Shown one piece after another: positions 41,370-51,205 of a DNA stretch of 64,000 nucleotides (its first letter is position 1; the number at the start of each line of letters is the position of its first letter). The notes beneath the pieces were generated by a model. The model saw only the letters and a program-made list of their open reading frames with translations. It had not been told where the DNA came from and did no database searches. The translations under genes were made by a program, and so were the position numbers. Source of the stretch: Streptomyces mirabilis (GTDB lineage Bacteria; Actinomycetota; Actinomycetes; Streptomycetales; Streptomycetaceae). The stretch is taken from positions 248,001 through 312,000 of the forward strand of contig NZ_CP074102.1 of assembly GCF_018310535.1 (NCBI RefSeq), given 5' to 3'.

Positions 41370-42715
41370 CAGCTGCCGGCCCGGTCCGTTCCGAGTCCGA
41401 TGCCGACGCCGACGCCGGGCTGCTCGCCCCCGGGTGGGCAGGCTCCCCCGCGGCGTCCGTGACCACGGACGGCGCGTTTCTGGGGGCGCTCCTCGACGCG
41501 GAGGCGGCGCTGACCCGCGCTCAGACGGGGCTCGGGCTCGCTCCGGACGCGGCGGCGTCGGCGGTGTCCGCCGTGGCCGCGGCGGACCTCGATGTCAGGT
41601 CGATCGCGCTGCGCGCCCGAGGCGGCGGCAATCCGGTGATTCCGCTGGTCGCGGATCTGACGGCGGCGGTCGGCACGGAGTACGGGCCCTACGTCCACCG
41701 GGGCGCGACCAGCCAGGACATCCTGGACACGGCGCTGATGCTGGTCGCCCGTCGCACGCTGGACCTGGTCCTGGCGGAGCTGGAGCGGACGGCGCGGGCC
41801 CTGGGCCGACTCGCCGCCGAGCACCGGGACACGGTGATGCCGGGGCGGACCCTCACTCAGCACGCCGTGCCGACGACCTTCGGGCTGAAGGCGGCGGGGT
41901 GGCGGTCGCTCGTGCTGGACGCGCGGGACCGGCTCGCGGTTCTCCGGCTCCCGGTCCAACTGGGCGGGGCCGCAGGGACATTGGCCGCATTCGCGGCGTT
42001 CGGCGCCGTGGATCCGGGCGCGCTCGTGGCGGCGTACGCCGGTGAACTCGGCCTCGCGGAACCGGCGTTGCCCTGGCACACCCTGCGGACTCCGATCGCC
42101 GACCTGGCCGGCGGTCTGGCCTTCACGGCCGGGGCCCTCGGCAAGATGGCGGCCGATGTGCACACCCTCTCCCGCACCGAGATCGCCGAGGTCTCGGAGG
42201 GGAGCGGTGGCGGGTCGTCCGCGATGCCGCACAAGGCCAACCCGGTGGCGGCCACCGTGATCGCCGCCGCCGCGCGGCGCGCGCCGGGGCTCGCTGCCAC
42301 GCTCTACGGGTCGATGGTCGCCGAGGACGAGCGGCCGGCCGGTGCGTGGCATGCCGAGTGGGAGCCGTTGCGCGAGCTGTTGAGGCTGGTCGGAGGCGCC
42401 GCCCACAACGCCGTCGAGCTGGTCGAAGGGCTCCGGGTGAACGCGGATGCCATGCGCGAACACCTCGGTCTCATCCATGGGTTGATCGTCTCCGAACGCC
42501 TGGCCGTCGAACTCGCCCCGGTGCTCGGGCGGGCCCGCGCCAAGGAGCTCCTGACCCGGGCCGCCGAACGGGCCGTCGCCGAGCGGCGACCCCTCGTGGA
42601 CGTACTCGGCGAGGAGGCGGAGCTCAAGGAGCTCGACCTCGTGGAACTCACCGACCCCACCCGCTACACGGGCTCCGCGGGAGCCCTCACCGACCGTGCT
42701 CTGGAGCGAACGTGA
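41366..42715 (+). CDS. pcaB: 3-carboxy-cis,cis-muconate cycloisomerase
   Basis: A 449-residue member of the fumarase/aspartase superfamily. It shows VHRGATSQDILDTALMLV, MPGRTLTQHAVPTTFGLKAA and the signature loop GGSSAMPHKANPVAATVI. The enzyme forms 4-carboxymuconolactone from 3-carboxymuconate. The N-terminal 12 residues (ESDADADAGLLAPGW region) are acidic and variable. The stop overlaps pcaL as GTGA. Confidence 0.93.
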   Translation: MTAAGPVRSESDADADAGLLAPGWAGSPAASVTTDGAFLGALLDAEAALTRAQTGLGLAPDAAASAVSAVAAADLDVRSIALRARGGGNPVIPLVADLTAAVGTEYGPYVHRGATSQDILDTALMLVARRTLDLVLAELERTARALGRLAAEHRDTVMPGRTLTQHAVPTTFGLKAAGWRSLVLDARDRLAVLRLPVQLGGAAGTLAAFAAFGAVDPGALVAAYAGELGLAEPALPWHTLRTPIADLAGGLAFTAGALGKMAADVHTLSRTEIAEVSEGSGGGSSAMPHKANPVAATVIAAAARRAPGLAATLYGSMVAEDERPAGAWHAEWEPLRELLRLVGGAAHNAVELVEGLRVNADAMREHLGLIHGLIVSERLAVELAPVLGRARAKELLTRAAERAVAERRPLVDVLGEEAELKELDLVELTDPTRYTGSAGALTDRALERT

Positions 42716-43848
42716 CCCGCAAACTGCTCAACCACCTCGCCGAGGGCCCCGAGACCGCTCCCCCCTTGCTCCTCGGGCCCTCGCTCGGCACGTCCTACGC
42801 CCTGTGGGACGAGGTCGCGCCCGAGCTGTCCGCCACCCACCGGGTGGTTCGCTGGGATCTGCCGGGACACGGGGGGTCGGCGCCGGACCTGATCGGGCCG
42901 GGAGCCACCGTCGAAGACCTCGCCGCCCTGGTCCTCGACCTCGCCGACTCGCTCGGCGTCGACCGCTTCGCCTACGCGGGCGTCTCGCTCGGCGGCGCGG
43001 TCGGTCTGCACCTGGCCGTCCACCACCCGGAGCGTGTGTCGTCCCTCGCCGTCATCTGCTCCTCGGCGCACTTCAACGGCTCCAAGCCGTGGGAGGAGCG
43101 TGCGGAGCTGGTACGCCGGGAGGGGCTGGCCGCGCTCGCCGAGAACGCGAACTCCCGGTGGTTCACACCCGGTTTCACCGTGCCGCGGTTGATCGAGGAC
43201 CACCGCGACGCGGACCCGGAGGCGTACGCCGCCTGCTGTGACGCGCTCGCCGCCTTCGACCTGCGCGACCGGCTCCCCGAGATCTCCGCGCCCACCCTGC
43301 TGATCGCGGGCCGCCAGGACCCGGCGACGCCGCCCGCCCATCTGCGGGAGATCGCGGACGCGGTGGCGAGCGCCACGCTCGTCGAGCTCCCCGGAGCCTC
43401 GCACCTCGCGCCCGCGCAGTGTCCGGCGGCGGTCCTCACGGCGCTGCGGGCCCACTTCGACGGGGGCGCCCAGCGGGGCATGGAGGTGCGGCGTGAGGTG
43501 CTGGGCGACGCCCATGTGGACCGGGCGCAGGCCCGGCAGACCCCCTTCACCGCCCGCTTCCAGGACTTCATCTCGCGCTACGCCTGGGGCGAGATCTGGA
43601 CCGATCCGACGCTCTCGCGCCGCGAACGCAGCATGATCACCCTGACCGCGCTGGTCGCACACGGTCACTACGACGAGCTGGCCATGCACGTCCGGGCGGC
43701 GCGCCGCAACGGCCTGACCCCGGAGGAGATCGGCGCCGTACTGCTGCAGACGGCCGTGTACTGCGGTGTCCCGGCGGCGAACTCGGCGTTCGCGACGGCT
43801 CAGCGGGTGCTCGCCGAGGAGGAGGGCGGCGACGGCGCCGCAGGCTGA
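42712..43848 (+). CDS. pcaL: fused 3-oxoadipate enol-lactonase/4-carboxymuconolactone decarboxylase
   Basis: A 378-residue fusion. Residues 1-250 form an alpha/beta hydrolase: RWDLPGHGGS, the nucleophile elbow AYAGVSLGGAVGLHLA (Ser), and late acid and His (GRQDPATP, GASHLAPAQ). Residues about 265-370 are a carboxymuconolactone decarboxylase domain (QDFISRYAWGEIW, LTALVAHGHYDELAMHVRAA, and CGVPAANSAF). The fusion performs two steps to 3-oxoadipate and is the normal actinobacterial form. It ends the operon. Confidence 0.94.
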   Translation: MTRKLLNHLAEGPETAPPLLLGPSLGTSYALWDEVAPELSATHRVVRWDLPGHGGSAPDLIGPGATVEDLAALVLDLADSLGVDRFAYAGVSLGGAVGLHLAVHHPERVSSLAVICSSAHFNGSKPWEERAELVRREGLAALAENANSRWFTPGFTVPRLIEDHRDADPEAYAACCDALAAFDLRDRLPEISAPTLLIAGRQDPATPPAHLREIADAVASATLVELPGASHLAPAQCPAAVLTALRAHFDGGAQRGMEVRREVLGDAHVDRAQARQTPFTARFQDFISRYAWGEIWTDPTLSRRERSMITLTALVAHGHYDELAMHVRAARRNGLTPEEIGAVLLQTAVYCGVPAANSAFATAQRVLAEEEGGDGAAG

Positions 43849-43896
43849 GCCTGCCTGTCCGCTGCGGCCACCTCGTCCTCGCGCACGGCCTGGCGG

Positions 43897-46578
43897 CTAC
43901 CTCAGCCCTCTCCCCGTCGCCAGGACCTCCTCCGCCCTCGCCACCAGCCCGTCCGCCCCGCACGAGCGCGCCAGCGTCAGGCCCTTGCCCAGCTCCGAGA
44001 CCGAGCGCGCCACGATGCCGTACTCGACGCGGGCCGCCGCGTGTTCGTACTGGCAGGGCGAGGCCTCCAGGTAGGTGACGGCCTGGGCGGCCAGGCGTAC
44101 CGCGCGCTGGCCCGATTCGAGGGCCGCCGCACAGCGCAGCGCCTCGCCGATCGCGGTGTCCGTGCCGAAGCGCTCGGCCTGGCGGCGGGCGTCGGTGACC
44201 AGTGCGCCGGCGCGGGCCGGGTCGTCCGAGGCGAGCGCGCGGGCGAGGTCGAGCGCCCAGGGCGCCATCACCGTGTTGTGGTGGCCGCGCGCGGCGGCGG
44301 CCTTCTCGGCGGCCTCGAGTTCGTTGATGCCGTCCTTGACGCGGCCGACGGCGAGCAGCAGCCGGCCGCGTACCGACCGGGTGTCGGGCAGCACGATGGT
44401 GGACGGGTACGGCGGTGCGAAGCCGTACTGCTCGGCGATCGCCCAGGCCTCCTGGACGTCGCCGCGGACAAGCAGCGTGTCGACGAGGCCGCAGGTGGCG
44501 GACCAGTACAGGGGCAGCCCTCGCCCGACCCGCTCGGCGATGCGCAGCGACTCACGCAGGGTGGTCTCGGCGTCCCTGAGGCGGCCCCGCCTGCGGTAGG
44601 CGAGACCGAGGAAGGCGTGCGCCAGGGCGAGGTGGCCGCCGCTCCATCCGGCGCTCGTGTAGGAGCGCAGCGCCTCGGAGAAGAGGCTCTCGGCCCGGTC
44701 GAGCCGGTCCGCGTAGGCGTACGAACTGCCCAGCATCATGAGGAGTTCGATGCCCCACTCGGTGTCGGTCCAGCCGAGTCCGGGCGCGAGGCGGCCGTTG
44801 ACGAGGGCGCGGTCGCAGAGTTCCACGACCTCCTCCGCGCTCTCGCCACGGGTCATCGCGTCGAAGCCGCGCAGTATCAGCAGGGCGCGCTCGGAGTTGT
44901 CGCGTCCGGTGCAGGTCTTGACGAGTTCGGCGAGGCTTCGGGAGCGTCCCGGAACGTGGTCCTCGCCCGCGTGGATGCCCTCCCACATGTAGTGGACGGC
45001 CTGAAGCCGCATCCGGGCGGCGCCCGGGTCGAGCCGGGCGGCCTCCGTGTCGACCGTGCGGACGGCCTCGTCCAGCTGGTCGTTGTGGACCAGGGCCTGG
45101 GAGAGACGGAAGACGGCGTCCACCCGCAGATCGCCGTCGAGGCCGGACTGGTCGAGCGCGGTGCGCAGATGGCGGATCGTGGTGGCGGGAGCGGTCAGGA
45201 GGGTGGCGCAGCCCAGTTCGTAGAGCACACGCGCGTGGACCTCCGGAAGCGGGGGTTCCGCCAAGGCGCGCTCCAGGCAGCGCCTGGCCGCGTCGGGCGC
45301 GCCGACGGCGAGGTGTTCGCGGGCGGCCTCGCGCATCTGCTCGACGAGTTCGGGGTCGTCGTCCGGGTGTACTTCGAGGAGGTGGCGGGAGGCGGCAGCG
45401 GCGCCGCGGCCCGATTCGGTGACCGCCCAGGCGGCCTGGCCGTGCATCGCGGTGCGCAGCGCGTCGGGGATCGAGCGGTAGACGGCGCTGGCGATGAGGG
45501 GGTGCACGAACTCCAGGTCGCCGCCGGTCAGTTCGCGGCCGGCGGGTTCGGTCGCGGCGAGGATACGGGCCGCGCCGAGCAGTTCGGCGCAGCGCACGGC
45601 CTCGTCGCGCTGCATCCCGGCGAGCTGGGCGGCGAGGTCGAGGGAGATCCCGGTGCCGAGGATCGCGGCCGCCCAGGCGAAGCGGGTGGCGTCGATGCCG
45701 AGCCCTTCGAGGCGGGCGACGAGTCCGCGGCCGCGTGCCGAGCGGTTCAGGGCGCGCAGTTCGGCGGCCGAAGCCTCGACCGGTTCCAGCTCACTGTCCT
45801 GCACCTTGGCGAGCAGTTCGACGGTCTCGTACGGGTTGCCGCCGGTGACTGCCCACACCTCGCGGCAGAACGGGGCGTCCGCGTGCTCGCCGAGCGTGGC
45901 GCGGGTCAGCCCGGCGGTGGCGTCGGGAGTCAGCGCGCTGAGCGTGAGGACCGGGCGGGCCGCGGCGGCGACGGCCTCCAGCTGGCGGGCCCGCTCACCG
46001 CTGACGTCACCCGGCCGGCGGGCGACCACGACGAGGACGGGCAGGTCGTCGAGGCGCTCGGCGAACGCGACCAGCCACTGCAGGGTCTCCTGGTCGGCCC
46101 AGTGCGCGTCGTCGACGATCAGGACGAGGGGCCACTCGCGCTTGGCCAGCCGCCGCACCGCCGCGACCAGTCCGTCGCACACGCCCTGCGGGTCGGCCTG
46201 GCGCTCACCGGGCTCGGCGATGCCGAGCGCGGGTCCGGCGATGTCGTACCAGTCGCCCAGGTATTCGCGGGCCTCTTCGGGCATCAGCGAGACGATGGCG
46301 GGCTGGAGGAGTTGCCGTATGACGTTGAAGGGAACGGAGGTGACGGTCTCGCCGCCGCGGGCCGACCACACCGTGCAGCCGTGGGCCTCCGCGATCCGGC
46401 GTGCCTCGGCGAGCAGCGCGGTCTTGCCGATGCCGGCCTCACCGCTGAACACCAGCAGGCTGCCGGAGGACGAGGCGTCCGCGCGCAGGGCCCTGACGGC
46501 CTCCACGACGTCGGCGATCTCCGCCTCGCGCTCCCACAGGGAGGACGAGGCGGCCGGTTCCGGCCGTGCCTCCGTCAC
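43897..46578 (-). CDS. large AAA_16/STAND ATPase, LAL-like but without LuxR HTH
   Basis: An 893-residue protein. Walker A is VFSGEAGIGKTALLAEARRI (about residues 43-62), Walker B is PLVLIVDDAHWADQETLQWL (about 155), and the rest is TPR-like helical repeats to the C-terminus (e.g. LAHAFLGLAYRRRGRLRDAE). This is the layout of LAL regulators such as MalT relatives. However the sequence ends in LARSCGADGLVARAEEVLAT, with no DNA-binding HTH. It therefore may sense a ligand without binding DNA, or have lost the domain. Start ATG 46578. Confidence 0.85.
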   Translation of the reverse strand: MTEARPEPAASSSLWEREAEIADVVEAVRALRADASSSGSLLVFSGEAGIGKTALLAEARRIAEAHGCTVWSARGGETVTSVPFNVIRQLLQPAIVSLMPEEAREYLGDWYDIAGPALGIAEPGERQADPQGVCDGLVAAVRRLAKREWPLVLIVDDAHWADQETLQWLVAFAERLDDLPVLVVVARRPGDVSGERARQLEAVAAAARPVLTLSALTPDATAGLTRATLGEHADAPFCREVWAVTGGNPYETVELLAKVQDSELEPVEASAAELRALNRSARGRGLVARLEGLGIDATRFAWAAAILGTGISLDLAAQLAGMQRDEAVRCAELLGAARILAATEPAGRELTGGDLEFVHPLIASAVYRSIPDALRTAMHGQAAWAVTESGRGAAAASRHLLEVHPDDDPELVEQMREAAREHLAVGAPDAARRCLERALAEPPLPEVHARVLYELGCATLLTAPATTIRHLRTALDQSGLDGDLRVDAVFRLSQALVHNDQLDEAVRTVDTEAARLDPGAARMRLQAVHYMWEGIHAGEDHVPGRSRSLAELVKTCTGRDNSERALLILRGFDAMTRGESAEEVVELCDRALVNGRLAPGLGWTDTEWGIELLMMLGSSYAYADRLDRAESLFSEALRSYTSAGWSGGHLALAHAFLGLAYRRRGRLRDAETTLRESLRIAERVGRGLPLYWSATCGLVDTLLVRGDVQEAWAIAEQYGFAPPYPSTIVLPDTRSVRGRLLLAVGRVKDGINELEAAEKAAAARGHHNTVMAPWALDLARALASDDPARAGALVTDARRQAERFGTDTAIGEALRCAAALESGQRAVRLAAQAVTYLEASPCQYEHAAARVEYGIVARSVSELGKGLTLARSCGADGLVARAEEVLATGRGLR

Positions 46579-46800
46579 GCCGCTACCTCCCCAGGTCGCC
46601 CGTACGACGTACAGACATTGAGCCTAGCCGTCCGGAAGCCGATGCGGAGGCGGGTCGGCGCACCTGTTTCCGAGACGGGTGACGGGAGGTGTCGACAGGC
46701 GACGCGGTGGGGCGCCGACCAGCCATGGTGAAAGTTGTCGACAGTCAAAAGCCCCCAAAATGGTGCTGACTTTCCCATGGACAGCGAGGAGGAGGGACCC

Positions 46801-48093
46801 ATGAGCGGCGCCCGCGTGCACGACTCCGTCCCGCACACCGCCCGTCCCCCGCGCCCGCGGCGCGGGGCCCTGCTGGCGGGCTCGGTCGGCAACTTCATCG
46901 AGTGGTACGAGTTCGGGGTCTACGGCTACTTCGCGACCGTCGTCGCGGCGCGGTTCTTCACCCCGGAGGGCGGCAGCGAGACCGAGGGTCTGGTGAGGAC
47001 GTACGCGTCCTTCGCGCTGGCGTTCTTCTTCCGGCCGGTGGGCGCCACGCTGTTCGGACGGCTGGGCGACCGCATTGGGCGCCGCCCGGTGCTGATCCTG
47101 GTGATCGCGCTGATGACGGGCGCCACGACGCTCATCGGCGTGCTGCCCACCTACGCCACGGTCGGCGCCCTCGCACCGTGGCTGCTGACCTTCCTCCGAG
47201 TGGTCCAAGGGCTGTCCGCGGGCGGGGAGTTCGGGGGCGCGGTCTCGGTCATGACGGAGTTCGCTCCGCCGGGCAGGCGGGGGTTGTACGGGTCGTGGCA
47301 GTCGTTCACGGTGGCTCTGGGGCTGCTCGGTGGTGCGGGCGTGGCGGCACTGCTGGCGACGGTGCTGACCGAGGGGCAGTTGAACGACTGGGGCTGGCGG
47401 CTGCCGTTCCTGCTGACACTGCCGCTGGGGCTGGTCGCGCTCTGGCTGCGGCTGCGGCTGGAGGAGACGCCGGCCTTCCGGCACGAGGGGAAGCGGGAGC
47501 ACCCGCCCGGGCGCGAGGTCGCGCGGACCGTCGTCCTCGGAGCGGGGCGCGTGATGGGCTGGTCGGCGGCCGGCTACACCTTTCTGGTCGTGCTCCCCTC
47601 GTACCTCCAGAACACCCTCCACGCCGGCTTCCGGCAGGCACTGCTCGCCACGGTCCTCGCCAACCTCGGCTTCGCGGCCACGATCGTCCCGGCGGGCCTG
47701 CTCAGCGACCGGATCGGGCGGCGCCCGGTGCTGCTCACCGGCGCAGGACTGGTCGTGGTCCTGTCCGTTCCGCTGCTCAACCTCCTTCAGGACACGGGGA
47801 CTTCGAACGCCGTGAAGGGTGTCGCCGTGTTCGGGGCAGGTGCCGTCGTCGGGCTGATGGCGGGACCGGGGCCCGCCATGCTCTCCGAGATGTTCCCCAC
47901 AAGCGTCCGCCACACCGGCCTGGGACTCGCCTACGCCCTGTCCAATGCGGTGTTCTCGGGCTGTGCCGGCCTCATCATCACCGAGACGATGAAGCGGACC
48001 GGAAGCGTGGACATCCCCGCGTACTACGCGGCGGCGACGTGCGCCGTCAGTGCGCTCGCCCTGGCCACGCTCCCCGACAACCGAGGGAGTTGA
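46801..48093 (+). CDS. MFS transporter, metabolite:H+ symporter (MHS) type
   Basis: A 430-residue membrane protein with twelve expected segments. The MHS signature is SVGNFIEWYEFGVYGYFATV at the start, followed by RPVGATLFGRLGDRIGRRPV and ARLLQGLSAGGEFGG-like FLRVVQGLSAGGEFGGAVSV. Substrates of this group include dicarboxylates, aromatic acids and compatible solutes. Proximity to pca (3 kb) makes an aromatic acid possible, but another gene separates them. ATG 46801 follows GAGGAGGAGGG. Confidence 0.88.
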   Translation: MSGARVHDSVPHTARPPRPRRGALLAGSVGNFIEWYEFGVYGYFATVVAARFFTPEGGSETEGLVRTYASFALAFFFRPVGATLFGRLGDRIGRRPVLILVIALMTGATTLIGVLPTYATVGALAPWLLTFLRVVQGLSAGGEFGGAVSVMTEFAPPGRRGLYGSWQSFTVALGLLGGAGVAALLATVLTEGQLNDWGWRLPFLLTLPLGLVALWLRLRLEETPAFRHEGKREHPPGREVARTVVLGAGRVMGWSAAGYTFLVVLPSYLQNTLHAGFRQALLATVLANLGFAATIVPAGLLSDRIGRRPVLLTGAGLVVVLSVPLLNLLQDTGTSNAVKGVAVFGAGAVVGLMAGPGPAMLSEMFPTSVRHTGLGLAYALSNAVFSGCAGLIITETMKRTGSVDIPAYYAAATCAVSALALATLPDNRGS

Positions 48094-48097
48094 GCAC

Positions 48098-49252
48098 GTG
48101 CGGGTGATCGGCCTGATGTCCGGGACGTCGTACGACGCGATCGACGCGGCGGCGGCGGAACTGACCCTCGAAGGCGAGGACCTCGCCCTGCGGCCGCTCG
48201 GGATGGTCGGTGAGCCGTACGACGGCGCACTGCGCGAGGCGCTCGCGGCCGCGCTGCCCCCGGCGGCCACCACGCTGGCCGAGGTGTGCCGCCTGGACAC
48301 CCTGATCGGGCAGGCGTTCGCCGCGGCGGCGGTCCGGGCCGACCGTGAACTGTGCGACGGCGGAGCCGAGTTGATCGCCTCGCATGGACAGACCGTCTAC
48401 CACTGGGTCGAGGACGGGCGGGTGCACGGCACGCTCCAGCTCGGTCAGCCCGCCTGGATCGCCGAGGCGACGGGGCTGCCGGTGGTCGCCGACTTCCGCC
48501 CCAGGGACATCGCCGCCGGTGGTCAGGGCGCGCCCCTGGTGAGCCTGGTCGACCTACTGTGGCTGCGCGGCAGGGCGGGGACTCCGGTGGCGCTGAACGT
48601 CGGAGGCATCGCCAACCTCACCGCGCCGGACGGCACCGCCTTCGACTCCGGGCCCGGGTGCGCCCTGGTCGACGTGGCCGTGCAGGGGTTGACCGGGGGA
48701 CGTCTGCACTACGACGTGGACGGCGCCCTCGCCGCCCGCGGCGCGGTGCACGAGCCGTTGCTGGAACGCCTGCTCGCGGATCCGTACTACGCGCTGCCCG
48801 CGCCCAAGACCACCGGCAAGGAGCTCTTCCACCTCGGCCATCTGCGCGACGCGCTGACCGGGTTCGGCACGCTCACCGCCGAGGACGTCATCGCGACCCT
48901 CACCCGGCTCACCGCCCGTACGGTCGCCGACGCGGTGCGCTCGGTGGATGCCACGGAGGTGATCGCGTCCGGCGGCGGCACCCGCAATCCGGCGCTGATG
49001 GCGATGCTGGGCGCGGAGTTGCCGGGAGTGCCCGTGCGCACGTCCGACGCTCTGGGCCTGCCCGCGGCCGCCAAGGAGGCGTACGCCTTCGCCGTGCTGG
49101 GCTTCCTGACCCTGCACGGGCTCACGGGCACCGATCCGGTGAGCACCGGGGCCCGGCATCCGAGTGTGCTCGGCTCGATCACGCCGGGGCGCGGCGGGCT
49201 GCGGCTGCCGCCGAGGGCGGGAGCGGCGCCGGTGCGACTGGTCCTGGCATGA
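48098..49252 (+). CDS. anmK: anhydro-N-acetylmuramic acid kinase
   Basis: A 384-residue sugar kinase. It shows VIGLMSGTSYDAIDAAAAEL (ATP-binding), ELIASHGQTVYHW, GLPVVADFRPRDIAAGGQGA, ALNVGGIANLTAP, SGPGCALVDV and late VIASGGGTRNPALMAM. AnmK phosphorylates and hydrolyses 1,6-anhydroMurNAc from peptidoglycan turnover to MurNAc-6-phosphate. GTG 48098 is close to the MFS stop (5 bp), so the transporter may carry a wall sugar. Confidence 0.93.
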   Translation: MRVIGLMSGTSYDAIDAAAAELTLEGEDLALRPLGMVGEPYDGALREALAAALPPAATTLAEVCRLDTLIGQAFAAAAVRADRELCDGGAELIASHGQTVYHWVEDGRVHGTLQLGQPAWIAEATGLPVVADFRPRDIAAGGQGAPLVSLVDLLWLRGRAGTPVALNVGGIANLTAPDGTAFDSGPGCALVDVAVQGLTGGRLHYDVDGALAARGAVHEPLLERLLADPYYALPAPKTTGKELFHLGHLRDALTGFGTLTAEDVIATLTRLTARTVADAVRSVDATEVIASGGGTRNPALMAMLGAELPGVPVRTSDALGLPAAAKEAYAFAVLGFLTLHGLTGTDPVSTGARHPSVLGSITPGRGGLRLPPRAGAAPVRLVLA

Positions 49253-49361
49253 CATCCGCCGGTCGTGACAGGACACCCGGCGGCGCTTCCGAGGCGTTCT
49301 TGAAACGAATCTTCCGGATCCCTCTCATCCGCCTTTCACCCACGGCTCATACGGTGGGTCC

Positions 49362-50375
49362 ATGACGCAGGTGACTCCTCCCGGTTGGTATCCCGACCCG
49401 GGGCAGACAAGTGACAGTCCCGCCACCGAACGCTGGTGGGACGGCAAGACATGGACGGACCAGACCCGCCCCGTCGGGTCCGCCGCCGCATGGGGTCCCC
49501 CGACGCACCCGCCGGCCGCCGGACCGTATCCGGCGCTCGCTCCGGGCGCCCCGCGACGCGGACTGCGCACCGGCATAGCCGTCGCCGCCGCGATCGCGGT
49601 CCTCGCGGGCATCGGGGGCGGGGTGTACGCCCTGACCAAGAGCGACGGCAACGGCGGGAACAGCGCCACTTCCCAGGCCTCCGGCGGGCAGAACGGCGGC
49701 CAGGGCGGATTCGGCGGTCAGGGCGGCGGCAACGGGGGCCTCGAGGGCGGACCGGGCGGCGGCTCCGGGGGCTCCGGAGGCTCGGGCGGTTCCGGGGGCC
49801 AGACCCCGGCACCGGGCCAGTCCGGGCAGCCGCAGCTCGAGGACGGCTACGCCACCGATCTGATCAGCGGCATCAGCATGCCCGTGCCCGACAACTGGAC
49901 CGGCGGGAGCACCACGACGGGTGCCGTGCTGTCGACCAAGGACACCTACAAGTGCCCCGGCGACACCTCGCAGGACTGCCAGCGGGGCGGCGCGTACTCG
50001 GCAACCGCCGCAGCACAGAAACTGAAGTCCACCACGGCGGAGGCGGCGGCCAAGGAGGACATCTCCAAGAACGCCACCGAGTCGTACGGCAAGGGCTACG
50101 GCACGATCACCTCGCACACGGAGCTCGCCTCCAAGGCGGTCACCGTGGCCGGCGAGAAGGGCTACCTCGTCCGCTGGAAGGTCGTCACCAGCAAGGGTGA
50201 CGACGGCTACGTCGAGTCGCTCGTCTTCCCGTCCCCCGCCGACTCCAAGTCGCTGATCGTCGTCCGCTTCGGCATCGACGTCAGCTCCAAGGCGCCCCAG
50301 GAGTCCGTGATCGACGACATCACCAAGGGGATCAAGGTGGCGTCCGGAGTGAGCGGCAACGGGCAGAACGTCTAG
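49362..50375 (+). CDS. DUF2510 membrane-anchored protein with Gly-rich linker
   Basis: A 337-residue protein. Residues 1-38 form a DUF2510 motif (PPGWYPDPG and ERWWDGKTWTDQTRP), followed by a single membrane helix (about 72-90, GIAVAAAIAVLAGIGGGVYA). A Gly/Ser-rich linker (about 100-155) leads to an extracellular domain of 180 residues with a CPGDTSQDC pair. Function unknown. A strong terminator follows. Confidence 0.8.
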   Translation: MTQVTPPGWYPDPGQTSDSPATERWWDGKTWTDQTRPVGSAAAWGPPTHPPAAGPYPALAPGAPRRGLRTGIAVAAAIAVLAGIGGGVYALTKSDGNGGNSATSQASGGQNGGQGGFGGQGGGNGGLEGGPGGGSGGSGGSGGSGGQTPAPGQSGQPQLEDGYATDLISGISMPVPDNWTGGSTTTGAVLSTKDTYKCPGDTSQDCQRGGAYSATAAAQKLKSTTAEAAAKEDISKNATESYGKGYGTITSHTELASKAVTVAGEKGYLVRWKVVTSKGDDGYVESLVFPSPADSKSLIVVRFGIDVSSKAPQESVIDDITKGIKVASGVSGNGQNV

Positions 50376-50403
50376 CCCGTAAGTCCAGCCCCGGACATGG
50401 ATC

Positions 50404-50448
50404 GGCCGGGTGGGGTGCCCCTCCGCTCAAGAGGAACCCCACCCGGCC
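50404..50448 (+). terminator. GC-rich hairpin terminator after the DUF2510 gene
   Basis: GGCCGGGTGGGGT at 50404-50416 pairs perfectly with ACCCCACCCGGCC at 50436-50448, a 13-bp stem with a 19-nt loop. It lies 28 bp past the stop codon and may stop transcription of both convergent genes. Confidence 0.8.
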
Positions 50449-50530
50449 GGGGGGTGCGCGCCGCCCCCGTCCCCACGGTGCGGCGCGAGCAGGCCGACGT
50501 CCGGTCATCCCGCGGACGGCGACCTGAGTC

Positions 50531-51145
50531 TCAGGTCAGGCCGAGGGCCGGAATCACGACGGCCTCGACGAATTGTGTGAGATACGCCGCATCGGCGTTC
50601 CGCCCTTCCAGCACGGGGCGAACCCGCACCACACCGAACAGCTGCGCCGGGATGAACTCCAGCGCCGGGTGGTCCGCGGCGACCTCGCCCCGGGCGACCC
50701 CGCGGGCCAGGATCTCCTTGACCGCGCCGATCTCGGGTTCGACGAGCGCGTCGCGCAGCGCCTCCTGCAGTTCCTTGTCCTGGAACACGGCGTGGCCGAG
50801 CGCCTGGTGCAGCTGGCTGTCGCGGCCCGACCAGTTCCCCGCGGCCTGCGCCATCGCGCGCAGGTCCCCGGCGAGCGTGCCGGTGTCGATGCCCGAGAAG
50901 CGCGGACAACTGTTGGCGCGCAGGGCGGCGGCCACGAACTGCGGCTTCGTCTTCCACTGGCGATAGAGCGTGGACTTGCTGCACCGGGTGCTCGCGGCCA
51001 CGCCCTCCATGGTGAGCGAGTCATAGCCGCACTCGCGGATCTGCTCGAGCACGGCGTCGTAGAACTCCTGCTCACGCTCGGGCGTGATCTTGGAGCGGCG
51101 CGAGGCGACGACCGTCTCCGGTCCGTCCGCGGCCTGCGACGTCAT
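50531..51145 (-). CDS. TetR-family regulator, likely repressor of the PAP2/DMT pair
   Basis: A 204-residue protein. The HTH reads REQEFYDAVLEQIRECGYDS, LTMEGVAASTRCSKSTLYRQ, WKTKPQFVAAAL, which is TetR type. It has an actinobacterial TetR_C_16-like ligand domain with the PAQLFGVVRVRPVLEG segment. The gene is divergent from PAP2 and separated by a long repeat array at 51206-51302 that may be its operator. Ligand unknown. Confidence 0.9.
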   Translation of the reverse strand: MTSQAADGPETVVASRRSKITPEREQEFYDAVLEQIRECGYDSLTMEGVAASTRCSKSTLYRQWKTKPQFVAAALRANSCPRFSGIDTGTLAGDLRAMAQAAGNWSGRDSQLHQALGHAVFQDKELQEALRDALVEPEIGAVKEILARGVARGEVAADHPALEFIPAQLFGVVRVRPVLEGRNADAAYLTQFVEAVVIPALGLT

Positions 51146-51205
51146 GGCTCATCTCCTCGCTCGTGTGGGTGGCTCGCCTGGTGTTCCGCTTCACACAGTG
51201 TATAT

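Noticed and set aside
44041..46731. Plus-strand frame of about 896 codons antisense to the STAND ATPase
   Set aside because: Walker motifs and TPR-like repeats are on the minus strand; the plus frame lacks any motif.
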